A stretch of DNA of 64,000 nt from CAXXOK01 sp963675925 (GTDB lineage: Bacteria > Bacillota > Clostridia > Christensenellales > Aristaeellaceae): contig CAXXIB010000004.1 of assembly GCA_963675925.2 (NCBI GenBank), positions 186,001-250,000 on the forward strand, written 5' to 3'. The notes below the pieces were generated by a model. The model made no database searches. It had not been told where the DNA came from and saw only the letters and a list, made by a program, of their open reading frames with translations. Of the stretch, positions 61,337 through 64,000 are shown piece by piece. Position 1 is the stretch's first letter. Each line of letters begins with the position of its first letter. The position numbers and the translations under genes are program-made.

Positions 61337-62398
61337 TTGAGTATCATCACCATCGTCGGCGCGGGCATGATGGGCTCGGCCATGAGCGTCCCCGCGCGGG
61401 ATAACGGGCATACGGTTCGCCTGGTCGGCACACACCTGGACCGGGAGATTATGACCCATGCCAAGGCAAGCGCCGAGCATCTGACGATGAAGCGGACGCT
61501 GCCGGAGGGAATCGCTTTTTACCAGATAGAGGAATTGCAAACCGCACTGCACGGTGCCGATGTGGTGCTTTGCGGTGTATCGAGCTTTGGGGTGGACTGG
61601 TTTTTAGATACCGTCATCCCGCTCATCCCGGACGGCGTACCGGTTCTAGCTGTAACCAAGGGATTGCTAAGCCGGGAAGGTGGCACCTTGCTGCCTTTCC
61701 CCACATATTATAAGAACAAAACAAATGGCCGGCTGCCTTTCTGTGCCATCGGCGGTCCCTGTACCAGCTACGAGCTGGCCGACCGCCGCCAAACCTGCGT
61801 GGCGTTCTGCGGCGAGGATACAGGAACCCTCAAATTCTTGCAATCCCTGCTGGAAACCGACTATTACCACATCAGCCTGTCCAGCGATGTGCTGGGCGTA
61901 GAATGCGCTGTGGCTATGAAAAACGCCTACGCGCTTGGCGTGACGCTTGCCATCGGCATGGTCGAGCAAAGCGATGGCATCGGCTGCACGGAGGCATATA
62001 ACCCGCAAGCTGCGCTGTTTGGGCAGAGCGTACGCGAAATGCGCACGATACTGGACTATACCGGTGCCGGGGCGGACAATATCATCTATGGCGCGGGCGA
62101 CCTGTACGTGACCGTGTTTGGCGGCCGCACGCGCAAACTCGGCACCCTGCTTGGGCGCGGAATGCCGTTTCCCAAGGCGATAGAGGAATTACAAGGCATT
62201 ACGCTGGAATCCGTTGTCATCGCAGGTCGCTTGATCGACGCGGTAAGCCAGGCGATTACAGACAATAAACTGTATGAAAACCAGTTTCCGCTCCTGATGC
62301 ATGTAGGCAAGCTGCTGCGCGGCGAAACGGCTGGCAGCATCCCGTTTCATCGCTTTACGGCCGCTTTCGGGCCGGAGCATAGGGAATCGCCTTTATAA
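61337..62398 (+). CDS. Glycerol-3-phosphate dehydrogenase (NAD(P)) family protein
   Basis: A GpsA-family dehydrogenase of 353 residues. The nucleotide-binding motif is ITIVGAGMMGSAM. Family features are VLAVTKGLL near 110, AMKNAYALGVTLAIGM (catalytic Lys), GAGDLYVTVFGGRTRKLGTLLGRG. The stretch usually reading SGPSFA here is IGGPCTSYELA, so it is a divergent member and may not be the main GpsA. TTG 61337 has AAGGGAG 9 nt upstream and removes an implausible N-terminal extension. It might supply glycerol 3-phosphate for lipids or reduce another phosphorylated ketone. Confidence 0.8.
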   Translation: MSIITIVGAGMMGSAMSVPARDNGHTVRLVGTHLDREIMTHAKASAEHLTMKRTLPEGIAFYQIEELQTALHGADVVLCGVSSFGVDWFLDTVIPLIPDGVPVLAVTKGLLSREGGTLLPFPTYYKNKTNGRLPFCAIGGPCTSYELADRRQTCVAFCGEDTGTLKFLQSLLETDYYHISLSSDVLGVECAVAMKNAYALGVTLAIGMVEQSDGIGCTEAYNPQAALFGQSVREMRTILDYTGAGADNIIYGAGDLYVTVFGGRTRKLGTLLGRGMPFPKAIEELQGITLESVVIAGRLIDAVSQAITDNKLYENQFPLLMHVGKLLRGETAGSIPFHRFTAAFGPEHRESPL

Positions 62399-62440
62399 AT
62401 TTATCCACTGATATTGCATAATTATTCGATTGCAAAATTG

Positions 62441-62526
62441 GTGTAAAATCTATCAGAACCCCCATCCGTAGTGGTCCAGGCGCATATTTGCGTGTATAAA
62501 CCCCGATTTGTTGTGCAATTTTACAC
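62441..62526. repeat. Long-range dyad in the gap upstream of pyrC
   Basis: GTGTAAAAT (62441-62449) is repeated inverted as ATTTTACAC (62518-62526), 68 nt apart. The 228-nt gap between the GpsA-like gene and pyrC also holds a smaller CGCA/TGCG dyad and the pyrC promoter. I see no gene, riboswitch or clear terminator in it. Confidence 0.4.
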
Positions 62527-62547
62527 AGCCTAAATACAAAATAAACG

Positions 62548-62576
62548 TTGACAAGCGTGCAAGTCTTGTGTATAAT
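62548..62576 (+). promoter_or_regulatory. Consensus promoter of the pyr operon
   Basis: TTGACA (62548-62553), 17-nt spacer, TATAAT (62571-62576), a perfect sigma-A match. The leader to the pyrC start is only about 45 nt, too short for the terminator/antiterminator used in PyrR attenuation. Confidence 0.88.
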
Positions 62577-62626
62577 TCACAGTTGAACATACCACCAAGA
62601 ATTGCAGCCGGAAAGGAGATCGGACA

Positions 62627-63904
62627 TTGAACGCAGTGCTCAAGGGAGCGGCTTTGTACCGAAATAAAGCGCTCCGGCAATGTGACCTGATGATCCGGCA
62701 GGGCGCGCTGTTTCCTCTTCTTTCACCGACTGATGAAAGCGGAGCATCCGTTCTTTCCCTTTCAGGAAAAGTAATCATTCCCGGTTTCGCAGATGTACAC
62801 GTTCATTTGCGGGAACCGGGTTTTTCTTATAAAGAGACGATCGCAAGCGGCACCCGCGCGGCAGCGCGCGGCGGGTATACCGATGTGTGCCCCATGCCCA
62901 ACCTGAACCCCGCGCCAGACAGCACCGCCACCCTTGCCAAAGAACTTGCCATCATCCACCGGGATGCCTGCGTAAACGTTCTCCCCTACGCCTGCATTAC
63001 CAAAGGGCAGCAGGGCAGCGAGCTGGTTGATTTTAAAGCACTTGCGCCGCAGGTCGCCGGTTTTTCCGACGACGGCAGGGGCGTGCAAACCGAAGCCACC
63101 ATGCGCGCTGCCATGGAGCAGGCCAAACAATATGGCAGCCTGATCGCCGCCCACTGCGAGGACGATAGCTTGCTACATGGCGGCTACATCCACGATGGCG
63201 CATATGCCAAGCAGCACGGTCACCGGGGTATTGCCTCGGAAAGCGAATGGCGGCAGCTTGCCCGCGACCTGCAACTTGCCAAAGAAACCGGCTGTAAATA
63301 CCACGTCTGCCACATATCCACAAAAGAAAGCGTCGCCCTCATCCGCAAGGCCAAGGCAGAGGGTGTGGATGTCAGCTGCGAAACCGCGCCCCACTACCTG
63401 TGCCTGACCGAAGACGATTTGCAGGAAGACGGACGCTTTAAAATGAACCCGCCCATCCGCTCCAAGGCTGACCGGGACGCGCTGATTGAAGGCCTGCTCG
63501 ATGGCACGATCGACATGATCGCCACCGACCATGCTCCCCACAATGCGGAGGAAAAATCTCGCGGCCTGCAAGGCAGTTTAATGGGCGTAGTGGGGCTGGA
63601 ATTTGCGTTTGCGGTGCTCAACACTCACCTGGTTAAACCCGGTATACTACCGCTGGAAAGGCTTTTGACACTGATGATTGATAATCCAAGACAGCGCTTC
63701 GGGCTGCCGGAGCGAACGCTTTCAGAGGGCATGCCCGCGACCTTTGCGGTGCTCGACCCAGACAGGGAATGGACGATAGACCCACAGCACTTCCTGTCCA
63801 AAGGGAAAGCAACGCCGTTTGCCGGCATGGCTGTACAGGGCGACTGCATACTGACAATGAACGGAGGTGAGACCGTATGGAAAAGCACGAACGTAAGCTG
63901 GTAA
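62627..63904 (+). CDS. pyrC: Dihydroorotase
   Basis: Cyclises N-carbamoyl-aspartate to dihydroorotate in pyrimidine synthesis. 425 residues, type I/III dihydroorotase. Zinc motifs are PGFADVHVHLREPGF (HxH) at about 52, AAHCEDDSLL, CHISTKES, and IATDHAPHNAEEK (catalytic Asp). TTG 62627 has AAAGGAG 8 nt upstream. The aspartate carbamoyltransferase genes are not upstream here. carA overlaps its 3' end. Confidence 0.95.
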   Translation: MNAVLKGAALYRNKALRQCDLMIRQGALFPLLSPTDESGASVLSLSGKVIIPGFADVHVHLREPGFSYKETIASGTRAAARGGYTDVCPMPNLNPAPDSTATLAKELAIIHRDACVNVLPYACITKGQQGSELVDFKALAPQVAGFSDDGRGVQTEATMRAAMEQAKQYGSLIAAHCEDDSLLHGGYIHDGAYAKQHGHRGIASESEWRQLARDLQLAKETGCKYHVCHISTKESVALIRKAKAEGVDVSCETAPHYLCLTEDDLQEDGRFKMNPPIRSKADRDALIEGLLDGTIDMIATDHAPHNAEEKSRGLQGSLMGVVGLEFAFAVLNTHLVKPGILPLERLLTLMIDNPRQRFGLPERTLSEGMPATFAVLDPDREWTIDPQHFLSKGKATPFAGMAVQGDCILTMNGGETVWKSTNVSW

Positions 63905-64000
63905 TGGAAAACGGCGCGGAGTTTTTGGGAACGTCTTTTGGTGCGGTCAAGGAAACGCTGTGTGAGATGGTGTTTAACACCTCCATGGTCGGCTATCAGG
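63877..64000 (+). CDS. carA: Carbamoyl-phosphate synthase small subunit, N-terminal part (cut by the window end)
   Basis: Glutamine-amidotransferase subunit supplying carbamoyl phosphate. Only about 41 codons are present: MEKHERKLVMENGAEFLG, then TSFGAVKETLCEMVFNTSMVGYQ (split here), which matches the CarA N-terminus (GxxF.G..FGA ... GEVVFNTAMTGYQE). GGAGGTGA lies 6 nt before ATG 63877. It overlaps the pyrC end by 28 nt, so the two are cotranscribed and probably coupled. Confidence 0.9.
   Translation, partial: MEKHERKLVMENGAEFLGTSFGAVKETLCEMVFNTSMVGYQ

Overview
The window is ordinary chromosome of a Gram-positive, Clostridia-like bacterium. The grounds are gene-order blocks typical of Firmicutes (Asp23/YloU-FakA-RecG, PolA-CoaE, maf-mreBCD-PBP2-minD-rodA), the two-subunit glycine decarboxylase (gcvPA/gcvPB) under a tandem glycine riboswitch, a Bacillus-type polA that has lost its proofreading residues, FloA/NfeD, and consensus sigma-A promoters (TTGACA-17-TATAAT type) with strong AGGAGG ribosome binding sites. 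Base composition looks GC-rich for the phylum (mid-50s percent by eye, not counted). Every recognisable export signal here is of the signal-peptidase-I type without a lipobox cysteine, including both ABC substrate-binding proteins. I cannot name the genus. No rRNA, tRNA, CRISPR array, insertion sequence, phage gene or origin was seen.

Layout. 1-3.7 kb: 5' end of serC, then on the minus strand a small methyltransferase and a membrane-anchored EEP-fold hydrolase translationally coupled to guanine deaminase. 3.7-12.3 kb: a xylose/pentose regulon. A LacI-family regulator precedes xylA-xylB (minus strand), and divergently there is a ChvE/GguA/GguB-type ABC sugar importer. Two near-identical palindromes with a central CG, one at the xylA promoter and one in the importer leader, are the probable operators. 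12.4-13.5 kb: a TraB-family membrane protein. 13.6-22.9 kb (minus): one compact transcription unit, polA-coaE-lytic transglycosylase-orphan family 5 solute-binding protein-CHAP/peptidoglycan-binding hydrolase-secreted caspase-like protease with an EF-hand-like loop-GT2 glycosyltransferase. 23.1-31 kb: nrdR (minus), then yloU-fakA-recG, trmL, a small acidic membrane protein, a family 4 uracil-DNA glycosylase, nfeD and floA.

31.2-34.4 kb: an uncharacterised membrane-anchored protein coupled to a LytTR response regulator without a visible kinase, then an arsenic/metal-type cassette (ArsR, ArsP-like permease, Cys-rich thioredoxin-fold protein) under a promoter embedded in a perfect 15-bp inverted repeat. 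34.4-42.9 kb (minus): the elongasome operon maf-mreB-mreC-mreD-mrdA-minD-rodA ending in a glutaredoxin-like gene; it carries minD but neither minC nor minE. 43-46.4 kb (minus): an ABC export system and a BCCT betaine/choline-type transporter. 46.7-52.3 kb (minus): glnS-gltX-leuS. 52.5-58 kb (plus): glycine riboswitch, gcvT-gcvH-gcvPA-gcvPB and a lipoate-protein ligase. 58-64 kb: a secreted protein of unknown function, gapdh (minus), an AraC/GyrI-like regulator, a GpsA-like dehydrogenase, and the start of a pyrimidine operon (pyrC, carA truncated by the window end).

The parts most worth a second look are the envelope cluster with the secreted caspase-like protease, the Cys-rich thioredoxin partner of the ArsP-like permease, the minC/minE-less elongasome operon, and the uncharacterised protein coupled to the orphan LytTR regulator.
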